Below are positions 24,765 through 32,908 of a stretch of 64,000 bases of DNA, in pieces. The notes beneath the pieces were generated by a model. It was not told the origin of the DNA. It saw only the letters and a list, made by a program, of their open reading frames with translations, and made no database searches. The position numbers and the translations under genes were made by a program. The stretch's first letter is position 1; the number at the start of each line of letters is the position of its first letter. Where the stretch lies: positions 77,449-141,448 of the forward strand of contig NZ_CALEYG010000028.1 of the NCBI RefSeq assembly GCF_937924975.1, written 5' to 3'. The DNA is from an uncultured Stomatobaculum sp. (GTDB taxonomy: Bacteria > Bacillota > Clostridia > Lachnospirales > Lachnospiraceae).

Positions 24765-25120
24765 CCTTTCTGTCTCCTTTCGGCGTTTGCGATTCTTACT
24801 ATACAACATGTTTATATGAATGCCTACGATATACCGTGTTCCTGTTCGCGCGAAACAGTTCATCCGCATGCGAGGACTATACTTCCATGTATCGGTAATA
24901 TGCAACCGGTTCTGTTTCTCGATTTCTGCGATTGATCATAGCTGAACTGGAAAGACAAGCCCGCATAGAGGGTATCTTGCCGGAATCCGAGAAGTCGAAT
25001 TAGACGAGTGCCGTGATTAGAAGAAGAATACGAAAGCCTATCGAGTCCGAAATTTGGTACAGGTCCTGTGGTAGACTCTCAATATAGAAACGCGTTGGGA
25101 TAGTCTAAGGAGGTAGCACT
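24765..25120. other. Intergenic region with palindromic promoter
   Basis: No gene is supported on either strand. Around 24945-25005 the plus strand reads ELERQARIEGILPESEKSN then a stop, possibly the tail of a lost gene. The right end carries palindromic promoter copy 5. Confidence 0.4.
25045..25077 (+). promoter_or_regulatory. Palindromic promoter element, copy 5
   Basis: GTCCGAAATTTGGTAC (25045-25060) and TGG-TAGACT (hexamer at 25072), offset 27 bases. It drives the 61-residue membrane protein 44 bases further on. Confidence 0.6.
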
Positions 25121-25306
25121 ATGGGATATGCGGCAATTATCTATTTAATCGGCCTTTATCTGTTTATCGGCGCCGGGATAAGCTCATACCTTTCGGATAT
25201 CGAATATAAGCTGACAGGTCACAGAAGGAATCGCAATATCGCAATCAGAGGGCTGCTTTCTTTTTTCTGCTTTTGGCTGGGAACTTTCATCATGATGCAT
25301 CTTTGA
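25121..25306 (+). CDS. Small membrane protein
   Basis: 61 residues with two transmembrane segments (AAIIYLIGLYLFIGAGI and RGLLSFFCFWLGTFIMM) and a basic connecting loop (TGHRRNRN). TAAGGAGGTAG precedes the ATG. Control by a palindromic promoter links it to the cas operon regulator. Small two-helix proteins can be toxins or stress peptides, but no family is recognised. Confidence 0.65.
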   Translation: MGYAAIIYLIGLYLFIGAGISSYLSDIEYKLTGHRRNRNIAIRGLLSFFCFWLGTFIMMHL

Positions 25307-25320
25307 GATGCATCATGATG
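25288..25320 (+). repeat. Perfect 15-bp hairpin across the stop codon
   Basis: CATCATGATGCATCT (25288-25302) and its exact reverse complement (25306-25320) enclose only TTG; the TGA stop of the upstream gene lies at the loop. No T run follows, so it is not a standard terminator. It may act as an mRNA stabiliser or a protein-binding site. Confidence 0.7.
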
Positions 25321-25422
25321 CCAAGGGAGGGGGCTGCCTTTACATTTGTTCGGCGTATGAGTAGAATGATAATTGTTAAGATTGCTTAAAGTTAAGCAAT
25401 CATTTCAAAACAGGGGGCAGAG

Positions 25423-26295
25423 ATGAAGAAGAACATTTTCCTTGCGGCGGCAGTGGCACTTGGCACCATGCTCATGGCTACGCCTGTTTTTGCCGGCAAC
25501 TACGGCTGGAATCGGGACGGTCGGGGCTGGTGGTATCAGCTCTCGAACGGAAGCTATGTGAAGTCGTCTTGGCTTTCAATCAACGGCACCTGGTACAGTA
25601 TGGACAGTGCCGGATACATGGAGACCGGCTGGGTGCGGGATGGCGGCGGCTGGTACTACATGGATACCGAGAGCGGTGCGATGCGTGTCGGCTGGGTTAA
25701 TGTGAACGGAAACTGGTATTATCTGAGCCCGACGGATGGCGGTCGTATGCTTGCAAACGGCTATACGCCGGACGGTTATTATGTCGATGGCAACGGTGTA
25801 TATCAGCCGCAGTCAAATAGGCAGACTACGACTGTCAATCGAATCATCACCGACAATACCGATACGACCGCAGATGATGCGGACGCTTGGCAGCGTTCGA
25901 ATGCTGGAAACGATTCGGCTTCTCCGGAAGAATACGAGGATCAGGTGATTGCGCTGGTCAATCAGGAGAGAGCAAAGCAGGGACTTTCGCCGCTCAAAAA
26001 GGACACAGCTCTGATGAATACGGCAGATGTACGCGCGGAGGAACTGGAAACGCTGTTCTCGCATGACAGACCGGACGGCACAAAGTGCTATACGGCTTAT
26101 CCGGGAGGCTACAGTTATCGGGGTGAGAATATCGCCATGGGCCAGCAGGACCCGGCTTCGGTTATGGATTCCTGGATGCATTCCAGCGGACACAGGGCCA
26201 ATATTCTGAATCCGAATTATGATTCGATTGGCGTCGGCTATTCGGCACAGGACGGAACGCCGCACTGGGTTCAGAACTTCGGCAGAAAGAACTGA
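25423..26295 (+). CDS. Secreted CAP-domain protein with cell-wall-binding repeats
   Basis: 290 residues. Signal peptide 1-24 ends in VFA. Residues 25-120 carry four choline-binding-type wall repeats (GRGWWYQLSNGS, INGTWYSMDSAGYM, GGWYYMDTESG, NGNWYYL). After a Thr/Asp-rich linker, a CAP/SCP domain fills about 168-290, with the usual residues: H in LFSHDRPDG, GENIA, SSGHRANIL and the IGVGY strand. The protein is probably held on the cell wall; CAP proteins of this type in Clostridia have no settled function. GGGGGCAGAG precedes the ATG. Confidence 0.88.
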   Translation: MKKNIFLAAAVALGTMLMATPVFAGNYGWNRDGRGWWYQLSNGSYVKSSWLSINGTWYSMDSAGYMETGWVRDGGGWYYMDTESGAMRVGWVNVNGNWYYLSPTDGGRMLANGYTPDGYYVDGNGVYQPQSNRQTTTVNRIITDNTDTTADDADAWQRSNAGNDSASPEEYEDQVIALVNQERAKQGLSPLKKDTALMNTADVRAEELETLFSHDRPDGTKCYTAYPGGYSYRGENIAMGQQDPASVMDSWMHSSGHRANILNPNYDSIGVGYSAQDGTPHWVQNFGRKN

Positions 26296-26339
26296 GGCAA
26301 GTGTTTGTCTGCTTGTATGCAGAAGGTATGATAAAAGGG

Positions 26340-26654
26340 TCACATACTCCACTGATATTTTTGGAGGGACACATGTGTTGCGTCGATTAACGCAACGCCT
26401 TCTTCCTGCAGTAGCTTAGCCTGCGCTGCCCAGCCGGGGGCCAGGCGGCCGCTTGCATTTACCACACGGTGACAGGGATAGTCGCCGTAATAGTCCGCAT
26501 GCGAGAGAACGCGCGCCACGAGGCGCGCGTTTTTTGGATACCCGATTAAGCGGGCAATTTGTCCGTAAGTGGCAACTTTGCCCTCCGGAATTTCCGCGAC
26601 GGCGGAGAGCACGGCATAGGCAAAGTCATCATTCAGCGCGGCGGTCTCGGACAT
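26340..26654 (-). CDS. Small MGMT-family DNA alkyltransferase-like protein with the active-site Cys
   Basis: 104 residues, only the DNA-binding domain of O6-alkylguanine-DNA alkyltransferases. The helix-turn-helix (GKVATYGQIARLIG), the Arg finger (ARLVARVL) and PCHRVV are present. Short stand-alone versions are usually alkyltransferase-like proteins in which the Cys is replaced by Trp or Ala; this one keeps P-C-H-R-V, so it may still accept alkyl groups. It lies 37 bases after the uridine phosphorylase-like gene and is probably co-transcribed with it. Confidence 0.88.
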   Translation of the reverse strand: MSETAALNDDFAYAVLSAVAEIPEGKVATYGQIARLIGYPKNARLVARVLSHADYYGDYPCHRVVNASGRLAPGWAAQAKLLQEEGVALIDATHVSLQKYQWSM

Positions 26655-26691
26655 GGAACTCCTTTCTGTGTCAGCGAAATAGGGGCGCGGT

Positions 26692-27456
26692 TTACATCTC
26701 CCGCAAGATGCGCAGCCCGAGTAAGAGGGCGTCTTCGTGCGCATCCCGCCCAAAGTTACGGGCGTCGTAGTCATGGATGCAGGCGAGGGAGTCGGCCGTA
26801 AAGAGCAGCTGTCCGAAGCTTGCGCCGCGGAGGCGGGCACAGGCTGCGAGCGCCGCACACTCCATCTCGACGCAGAGACAGCCTTCGTTTCGGCGGTATG
26901 CGACCATATCCTTGGTCTCGCGGTAAAAAGCATCCGTGGTCCAAGTGGTGCAGGGGACAAAGGGGAGGCCTTCTGCTTTCAGTACGCTTTCTATGACCGT
27001 GAGCACTGCGCTGTCAAGTTCGATATAGCGGGAAGCGGGCAGATAGTGGTAGGAGCTGCCCTCGTCGCGCAGCGCGCGGGTCGGAACCAGAAACGCATTT
27101 TCCGGGAGCCTTTCCAGCACACCGCAGGAGCCGAGTGCCAGAATTTTGTGACAACCGCTTGCAATCAGTGCATCCAACAGGGAACTTGCGGGCGGCGCAC
27201 CGATCGGCGCCTGCGCAAGACAGATTTCTTCGCCGTTTTCCTCAAACACATAGATGGGGTAGGTGGCGGAGACGGTGCGAAATTCGCAGCGCTTTTCTGC
27301 ATGCTTTGCCTCGGCGTAGCGGTGGATGGTATCGCCGAGGAAGGCAAAAAGGCACTTTTTCGGAAAGCGGCAGTCTCCGAATTCATGCGCAGGCGGAATC
27401 ACTTCGGAGGAAGTCGCATCATATTCAAAAAGCGGTATTTCGTTTCGTTCTATCAT
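26692..27456 (-). CDS. Nucleoside phosphorylase, uridine phosphorylase-like
   Basis: 254 residues of the PNP/UDP family. Conserved pieces are GAPPASSLLDAL near 90, the phosphate-site region LALGSCGVL near 108, and the nucleoside-site EMECAAL near 200 (VEMECAALAACA), followed by the F-TADSL loop. It would split uridine or a related nucleoside with phosphate in the cytosol for salvage. The exact base specificity is not readable. Confidence 0.85.
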   Translation of the reverse strand: MIERNEIPLFEYDATSSEVIPPAHEFGDCRFPKKCLFAFLGDTIHRYAEAKHAEKRCEFRTVSATYPIYVFEENGEEICLAQAPIGAPPASSLLDALIASGCHKILALGSCGVLERLPENAFLVPTRALRDEGSSYHYLPASRYIELDSAVLTVIESVLKAEGLPFVPCTTWTTDAFYRETKDMVAYRRNEGCLCVEMECAALAACARLRGASFGQLLFTADSLACIHDYDARNFGRDAHEDALLLGLRILREM

Positions 27457-27577
27457 GTGTTGATATGTCCTCCGCGTGTCTCGTAAATTTCAGGGGAGTA
27501 TAGCAAAGCAAAAAAGCGCTGTCAATCTGCCCGCGCGCATGTGCGTTGTCTATGCTATGATTTGATTTAGGAGGAGC

Positions 27578-28177
27578 ATGATGATGGTGGATGCAATCAA
27601 GGCGAGGCGGAGTATACGACATTTTTTGCCGACGGAGCTTTCCAAGGAGCAAGTGGAGGAAATTTTGAACGCGGGTTCTATGGCACCCTCGGCGAAGAAC
27701 TTGCAACCCTGGCATTTCGTCGTGACAACGGGGGCGGCAAAGGAACGGGTCTGCAAGGCCATGGAGGCGGGTATCGAGCGGGAGCGGCATTCCCCCATGC
27801 TGCCCGATACGCGCCACTATCTGGACGGGGCATTTGAGACCCTGCGGGTGATGCGGGAGGCGGCAGCAGTTATCCTAATCACATCGCCGATTGCACGGCC
27901 GCTCTCTGCGACCATGACGCTAGACCAGCGGGTCACGGAAATCTGCGCGGCACAGTCGGTCGGTGCGGCCATCGAGAACATGTGTCTGCAGGCGACGGCG
28001 CTCGGTATCGGCAGTCTCTGGATTTGCGACAGTTTCTTTGCGCAGGCGGAGTTAAGAGCGGAGGCGGGCGGAGACAGTGAGCTCTACGCGTTGTTGGCGC
28101 TCGGCTATGCGGCGGAAGCACCGGCTGCCGGGCCGCGGCGTGCCCTTTCGGAGACCGCAGAGTGGAGAACGGAATAA
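27578..28177 (+). CDS. Nitroreductase family protein
   Basis: 199 residues with the classic N-terminal pattern IKARRSIRHFLPTELSKEQVEEIL, APSAKNLQPWHF (FMN site) and a C-terminal GIGSLWICD helix. FMN-dependent NAD(P)H oxidoreductase of unknown natural substrate. Three ATG codons stand in a row after GGAGGAGC; the second or third (27581 or 27584) has better spacing. A TATGAT -10 box lies about 25 bases upstream. It is divergent from the nucleoside phosphorylase. Confidence 0.87.
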   Translation: MMMVDAIKARRSIRHFLPTELSKEQVEEILNAGSMAPSAKNLQPWHFVVTTGAAKERVCKAMEAGIERERHSPMLPDTRHYLDGAFETLRVMREAAAVILITSPIARPLSATMTLDQRVTEICAAQSVGAAIENMCLQATALGIGSLWICDSFFAQAELRAEAGGDSELYALLALGYAAEAPAAGPRRALSETAEWRTE

Positions 28178-28311
28178 CAGGCATCAAGAGGACAACTGTT
28201 TCGCCGGAGCCGCTGTGTTTTAAGGCACGGAGCGAGATTTGTTAGGCATTGCGGGTTAACTGTTTCGTTGAAGGTTTAATGGATAGCTTTGACAGATAAA
28301 AGGAGAGAATC

Positions 28312-28833
28312 ATGCGGAAAATCTTAGTGGTTATAGATATGCAGCGAGACTTTATCGACGGCGCACTCGGAACGGCGGAGGCGCGTGCCATAGTCCCGGC
28401 GGTTATAGAGAAAATCAAGGGCTATGCGCCGGAGGATGTCTTTGCGACGCGGGATACGCACGGCGAGGACTATCTGAATACGCAGGAGGGGCACTATCTT
28501 CCGGTGCAGCACTGTATTCGCGGGACGGCGGGCTGGGAACTAAATCCGGAAATCGCGGCGTTGATTCCGAAAGACCATATCTTCGACAAGGGTACCTTTG
28601 CTTCGACGGGACTCGCAGCGGCTGTGAAAGAGCGCGCGGTGCGGGAGAGCGTGGAACTTGAACTCATCGGCCTCTGCACGGATATCTGCGTGGTTTCGAA
28701 CGCACTGCTCTTAAAGGCGTGGCTTCCGGAAGTGAAGATTTCCGTGGATCCCGCCTGCTGCGCCGGTGTGACGCCGGAAAAACATGCGGCGGCGCTGGAG
28801 ACTCTGCGTTCCTGTCAGATTCAGTGTAGCTGA
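28312..28833 (+). CDS. Isochorismatase-like cysteine hydrolase (nicotinamidase-like)
   Basis: 173 residues. The catalytic triad can be placed as D9 (VVIDMQRDF), Lys near 88 (FDKGTF) and Cys in ELIGLCTDICVVSNAL. HGEDY near 50 could take part in the metal site of nicotinamidases. Likely role: hydrolysis of nicotinamide to nicotinate in NAD salvage, though related enzymes act on other amides. AAAGGAGAG precedes the ATG. Confidence 0.8.
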   Translation: MRKILVVIDMQRDFIDGALGTAEARAIVPAVIEKIKGYAPEDVFATRDTHGEDYLNTQEGHYLPVQHCIRGTAGWELNPEIAALIPKDHIFDKGTFASTGLAAAVKERAVRESVELELIGLCTDICVVSNALLLKAWLPEVKISVDPACCAGVTPEKHAAALETLRSCQIQCS

Positions 28834-28935
28834 GTCCCGACAGTTCACGTTGTCGCTTCAGTTTAGGAGCGGAAGCAGTCAAAGTGCTCGCTTGCGCCAA
28901 TAAAAGAACCGCTTGGAACGTTACGAGGGAAAGAA

Positions 28936-29589
28936 ATGAGAGTCATTGATTTAAGCCACACGATTAAAGAAAACATGCCGGTGTATCCCGGCACGGAGAC
29001 GCCGACTCTCACAGCGGTGAGCGTATATGAAAAGGATGGTTTTCGGGAGAGTCTTTTAAGGATGACCACGCACACGGGTACGCACATGGACCCGCCGTCG
29101 CACCTCTTTCCGGGGCGCACCACGCTGGACGAATTCCCGGCGTCGCAGTTCATCGGCAAGGCACTTGTGATTGATTGCAGCAGCCTGAAGGAAGGGGAAG
29201 AGATTACGCTTGCCCACATCACCCGCTACGGGGAGAAGGCCGAGAAGGCGGACTTTCTTCTCTTTTACCTCGGCTGGGACAAGCGTTGGGGGAGCGAGAA
29301 CTATTTCGGCGACTATCCCTGTCTGAATGATGCGGCGCTCGACTTCGTAATTCGGGGCGCATATAAGGGCATCGGTTTTGATGTGATAGGCCTCGACCCG
29401 ATTGCGGATGCCGGACTGCCGCGGCATAAGAAGCTGTTCCGCGAGAAGGATATCGTGAACATCGAGAATCTCAAGAATCTGGGGCTCTGCGGCGAAGAAC
29501 TCTTTTCCTTCAGTTGTTTCCCGCTGAAGCTCGAAAACAGTGACGGTGCACCGGTGCGGGCAGTCGCCTGGTTTGAGGACGAAACTTGA
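28936..29589 (+). CDS. Cyclase/kynurenine formamidase-like metal-dependent hydrolase
   Basis: 217 residues. The family signature H-x-G-T-H-x-D-P-P-x-H is present as HTGTHMDPPSH near residue 47, after IDLSHTI and MPVYPGTETP. Further on come the FYLGWDKRWG segment and GIGFDVIGLDP. Members hydrolyse N-formylkynurenine or related cyclic amides with two metals; the substrate is not known here. It stands between the cysteine hydrolase and the SOS-type promoter. Confidence 0.82.
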   Translation: MRVIDLSHTIKENMPVYPGTETPTLTAVSVYEKDGFRESLLRMTTHTGTHMDPPSHLFPGRTTLDEFPASQFIGKALVIDCSSLKEGEEITLAHITRYGEKAEKADFLLFYLGWDKRWGSENYFGDYPCLNDAALDFVIRGAYKGIGFDVIGLDPIADAGLPRHKKLFREKDIVNIENLKNLGLCGEELFSFSCFPLKLENSDGAPVRAVAWFEDET

Positions 29590-29633
29590 CAAGAACGTAT
29601 GTTTTGACTACACTGAAATCAGAACATACATTC
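29586..29633 (+). promoter_or_regulatory. Consensus promoter carrying LexA-like (SOS) boxes
   Basis: TTGACA (29586-29591), a 17-bp spacer and TACACT (29609-29614) form a near-ideal vegetative promoter. Inside the spacer lies GAACGTATGTTT (29593-29604), which fits the Gram-positive LexA consensus GAAC-RNRY-GTTY. A second, imperfect box GAACATACATTC is at 29622-29633, over the expected start of transcription. LexA bound to both would block RNA polymerase, so the downstream operon is predicted to be induced by DNA damage. Confidence 0.75.
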
Positions 29634-29646
29634 GGAGAAACGGGCT

Positions 29647-31560
29647 GTGCGACTGTCGGAACTCATTAGCTATGCGCGGGAGCGCCATCATATCGAAGAG
29701 CTGCACAAGTGGCGGGAGATGCCGGGACTCTCGGTCTTAGTCTCTCCGGCAAGCGGAAAGTGGATTGCGCTGCTCATGCGGGAGCGGGATGCGGGCGGAA
29801 GAATCAGGGAGCGCTGTGATTTAAAGTACAGCGCGTTTCGCGAGCTGCCTGCGCGGGACTATCTCACGCAGGGCTTTCGCATGCCGGGCTGGCTCGGTGT
29901 GCGCTTTGGTGCGGAAACGGAGCGAGCATTCCTGTTACATGTGTTTGATCTTGCAGTGGAGGAAGAGGCAGAGAAGGTGGAAGGGTATTACCGTGAGACG
30001 GCTATACCGGGGCGTAGCGAGCTTCCGGCGCGGATAGAGGCAATCTACGCCTGTGAGGACTTTCTCTCTGCGGCGCGTGCCATGGAGGACTATGAGGACA
30101 ATAGCCCCTTTGCGGGCACGGTCCCTCTCTATCAGCCGGAGTATCGCGATTTGACGCCGAACGAGCTCCGCGGTTATTTCACTTGGCGCGCGGCGCTACG
30201 GCGAGGAGAGGTCTCTGCACACTGCGATGCCTTTGTGTATCTCTATCTCAGCGAACTCATGCTGGGGGTCGGCGCGGCGAATGCTGCCGAGGCGCTTGAT
30301 TGCATGGATGCCTTTGCGTCTGCTTTTTTTTCTGCGGGGCACGGGAGCGAGGCTCTGCAGCGGAATTTTAAAAATTGGCGTTTTGAGTACGCGGTGTTAA
30401 ACCGTGTGGATGCGGCGCGCGTGCGGGCGTATGAAAACCCCGCGCTCAGGCATTGGGACGAGGCGCTCACCGTGCTGCGGGAGCCGGAGAAGCAGAGCGA
30501 TGAAGCCGTTTTTGCGGCACTTGCGGAGTTAGGCGGCAAGAAGCTAACAGAAGCGCGGAGCGTCAAGGGACTCGGGGACAAGGCAGCGTTTTACTATGCC
30601 GCAATCTGGAGAAGCTGTGCGCCGCTTTTATTTGCGGCCTGCTTCGGAAACATGCGCATGCGCGAGTGGAAGCCCTTTTCGGATGCGCCGCGGCTTAATG
30701 CGGTCTGCGAGAACGCGGGACAAGCGTTTTCCTATCAACTGAATGAGCTGCGCAGTTTCGCGGCGACGGGAAACGGCTTTACGGAATACAGCTACTTGCG
30801 GCAGCAGTTTGACAGCAAGCGCTTCTTTGCCTTTTTAAAAGAGGCGGATACAGCGCTTCGCGTTCGTTATTTGCGCGGCAAGGCTTCGAAAACCGCGTCT
30901 GCGACACAGGATGCCGCGCTGCAAGAGTCCTTTTCGCGTGCCTTTGAAAGTTGTGAGGCTATGGAGGCGGCGCAAAAGCTTGCGGCGGTCCCCGTGCGGC
31001 GGGAAAAGCTCGCGGACATACGCGCGGCGGCCGCAGTCACAACGGCGGCCCTGCTCACGGAGGCAGAGACCGGGGCCGAGCGGGAAGAACTGCGGCGGCG
31101 GGAAGCGCAGAAGCTTCCTGCGGAGAAGGGCTCCGGCTTAGCGGAGCGTATGAACGGCGAGGATTGCAAGCAGACAGGCACCGCAGAGAGTAATGCGAGC
31201 GGAGAGGGCAAACAGGGACAACAAGGCGCATCGCGGCAGATAGAGGGGATTCGCCTTGCGGCGGCCGGTGCAAAGCTTGCGAACAGAAGCGAAACGAAGC
31301 AAAGAGACCAAGCGGAAAGAACAGAAATGTTGGATGCGCTCGAACGCCGCTGCCTTGCGGCCTTGCTTCGCGGGGAGAGCGTGCGCGCGGAACTGCGCGC
31401 GGCGCATTGTTTGACAAGCCTCTTTGCCGAGCGGGTCAACGAGAAGCTGTATGATTGTTTTCAAGATATTTGCCTTGCGTCCGAGGGTGAGGAACTCTTC
31501 CTCGTGCCGGATTACCGGGAAGAGATTGAGACATTATTGTGGGAGACAGAGGATGAGTGA
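29647..31560 (+). CDS. TerB-N domain protein, first gene of a TerB/BrxD/helicase operon
   Basis: 637 residues from a GTG with GGAG twelve bases upstream. The N-terminal half has the TerB-N layout (FRMPGWLGVRFG near 75, LTPNELRGYFTWRAALRRGE near 175, FVYLYLSELMLGVG near 197). The middle is Ala/Glu rich and probably helical, with a low-complexity linker at about 455-550; the last 85 residues resemble a TerB-C-type tail. TerB-family domains are linked to membrane or metal-associated stress and phage responses. It overlaps the next gene by eight bases. Specific function unknown. Confidence 0.7.
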   Translation: MRLSELISYARERHHIEELHKWREMPGLSVLVSPASGKWIALLMRERDAGGRIRERCDLKYSAFRELPARDYLTQGFRMPGWLGVRFGAETERAFLLHVFDLAVEEEAEKVEGYYRETAIPGRSELPARIEAIYACEDFLSAARAMEDYEDNSPFAGTVPLYQPEYRDLTPNELRGYFTWRAALRRGEVSAHCDAFVYLYLSELMLGVGAANAAEALDCMDAFASAFFSAGHGSEALQRNFKNWRFEYAVLNRVDAARVRAYENPALRHWDEALTVLREPEKQSDEAVFAALAELGGKKLTEARSVKGLGDKAAFYYAAIWRSCAPLLFAACFGNMRMREWKPFSDAPRLNAVCENAGQAFSYQLNELRSFAATGNGFTEYSYLRQQFDSKRFFAFLKEADTALRVRYLRGKASKTASATQDAALQESFSRAFESCEAMEAAQKLAAVPVRREKLADIRAAAAVTTAALLTEAETGAEREELRRREAQKLPAEKGSGLAERMNGEDCKQTGTAESNASGEGKQGQQGASRQIEGIRLAAAGAKLANRSETKQRDQAERTEMLDALERRCLAALLRGESVRAELRAAHCLTSLFAERVNEKLYDCFQDICLASEGEELFLVPDYREEIETLLWETEDE

Positions 31561-32899
31561 GACGGGACGCGCCGTGCCGCGGCGCATTGCACAGGCAATT
31601 TTAAATTCCCTGCAGAGCGGCGTGGTGCCGCGCGTCGGCCTGCCGTACATTGCGGTCGGGAGGAAGGAGGAGATTGCGGCGCTGCTTCGCGACACGGAAC
31701 TCATTGCGGAGGGCGGCGCTTCCTTTCGTTTTCTGATCGGAAAATACGGCGCGGGCAAGAGCTTTCTCTTGCAGACCATGCGGAACTATGTCTTTGAGCA
31801 GAGCTTTGTGGTTGCGGATGCGGATTTATCGCCGGAGCGGCGTTTGCAGGGCAGCAAGGGGCAGGGGCTTGCGACTTACCGCGAGCTGATAGCGAATCTG
31901 GCGACCAAGACCAAACCGGAGGGCGGCGCGCTGCGTCTTATTTTAGACCGCTGGGTTTCTCAGGCGGAGCAGGCAGCTGCGGAGGAGCAGGGCGGCTTCC
32001 GGGAGGACAGGGCTTTCTTTGCGCTGGTCGAAAAAAAGATTGCGACTGCGGTCGATTCGCTGCAAGACATGGTGCACGGCTTTGAGTTTGCCAAGCTCCT
32101 GCGGGGCTATTATCTCGCGGGGGCGGAGGGCGACGATGAGAGAAAAGAACGGATACTCAAGTGGTTTCGCGGGGAGTATGAGAATAAGCGCGAAGCGCGG
32201 GAGGCGCTCGGCATCAACCTCATTGTGAGCGATGAGAACTGGTACGATTACATCAAACTCTTCTCGCAGTTCTTTCGCCGCGCGGGCTATGCGGGCACAC
32301 TGATTCTGCTCGATGAGGCGGCGAATCTCTGTAAGATTCCGAATGCGATTGCAAGGCAGTATAACTACGAGGTGCTGCTCACCATGTACAACGACATGAT
32401 GCAGGGGAAGGCGCAGCACATCGGAATCTGGATGGGAGCGACGCCGGAGGCACTCGAGGATAAGCGCCGCGGTCTCTTTAGCTACGAGGCACTTTCTTCG
32501 CGGCTTGCGGAGAGCCGCTTTTCCCGGGCGGGAAGCAAAGATTTATTTTCGCCGGTGCTCCGCCTCGAGGCGCTCACGCCGGAGGAGATGCTGGTGCTTA
32601 CGGAGAAGCTCTCCGACATGCATGCGGCACTCTACGGGGATGCACGGTGTTTCCGCACCGACGAATTGGAACTCTTTGTGCGGACTTGCTATGCGAGGGT
32701 CGGGGCGAGCGCACAGATTACACCGCGGGAGATGACGCGCGACTTTATTTTTCTACTGGACGCGCTGCATCGGGAACCGGAGAGCAGCATGGAGCAGTTG
32801 CTTAAGCCGGAAGAGAGCGGCGAGGCGTTAGAGAGTGTTGCGAGCGAGTTAAGGAAAACCGGCGGCGGGGACGATGCGCCCTTTGATTTTTCCTTTTGA
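31553..32899 (+). CDS. BrxD-like ATP-binding protein (DUF2791)
   Basis: 448 residues from the ATG at 31553 (GAGG upstream); a longer start at 31424 lies deep in the previous gene. An AAA-type ATPase with Walker A GKYGAGKS near residue 64, Walker B LILLDEAANL near 250, and an Arg-rich second half (SSRLAESRF). The opening RRIAQAILNSLQSGVVPRVGLPYIAVGR is typical of BREX-associated BrxD/DUF2791 proteins. BrxD is known as a partner of the BrxHI helicase in some BREX systems, but no BREX methylase or PglZ gene is present here. Confidence 0.78.
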   Translation: MSETGRAVPRRIAQAILNSLQSGVVPRVGLPYIAVGRKEEIAALLRDTELIAEGGASFRFLIGKYGAGKSFLLQTMRNYVFEQSFVVADADLSPERRLQGSKGQGLATYRELIANLATKTKPEGGALRLILDRWVSQAEQAAAEEQGGFREDRAFFALVEKKIATAVDSLQDMVHGFEFAKLLRGYYLAGAEGDDERKERILKWFRGEYENKREAREALGINLIVSDENWYDYIKLFSQFFRRAGYAGTLILLDEAANLCKIPNAIARQYNYEVLLTMYNDMMQGKAQHIGIWMGATPEALEDKRRGLFSYEALSSRLAESRFSRAGSKDLFSPVLRLEALTPEEMLVLTEKLSDMHAALYGDARCFRTDELELFVRTCYARVGASAQITPREMTRDFIFLLDALHREPESSMEQLLKPEESGEALESVASELRKTGGGDDAPFDFSF

Positions 32900-32908
32900 G
32901 GACAGAGC

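Noticed and set aside
24231..24935. 234-codon plus-strand frame opposite the lipoprotein gene
   Set aside because: The minus strand has a signal peptide, lipobox and ribosome site; the plus-strand product is Cys-rich with no recognisable domain.
26737..27486. 249-codon plus-strand frame opposite the nucleoside phosphorylase
   Set aside because: Antisense of a clear family member in high-GC codons; no start site.
28178..28311. Riboswitch or small RNA before the cysteine hydrolase gene
   Set aside because: No conserved aptamer motif or terminator/antiterminator pair was recognisable.
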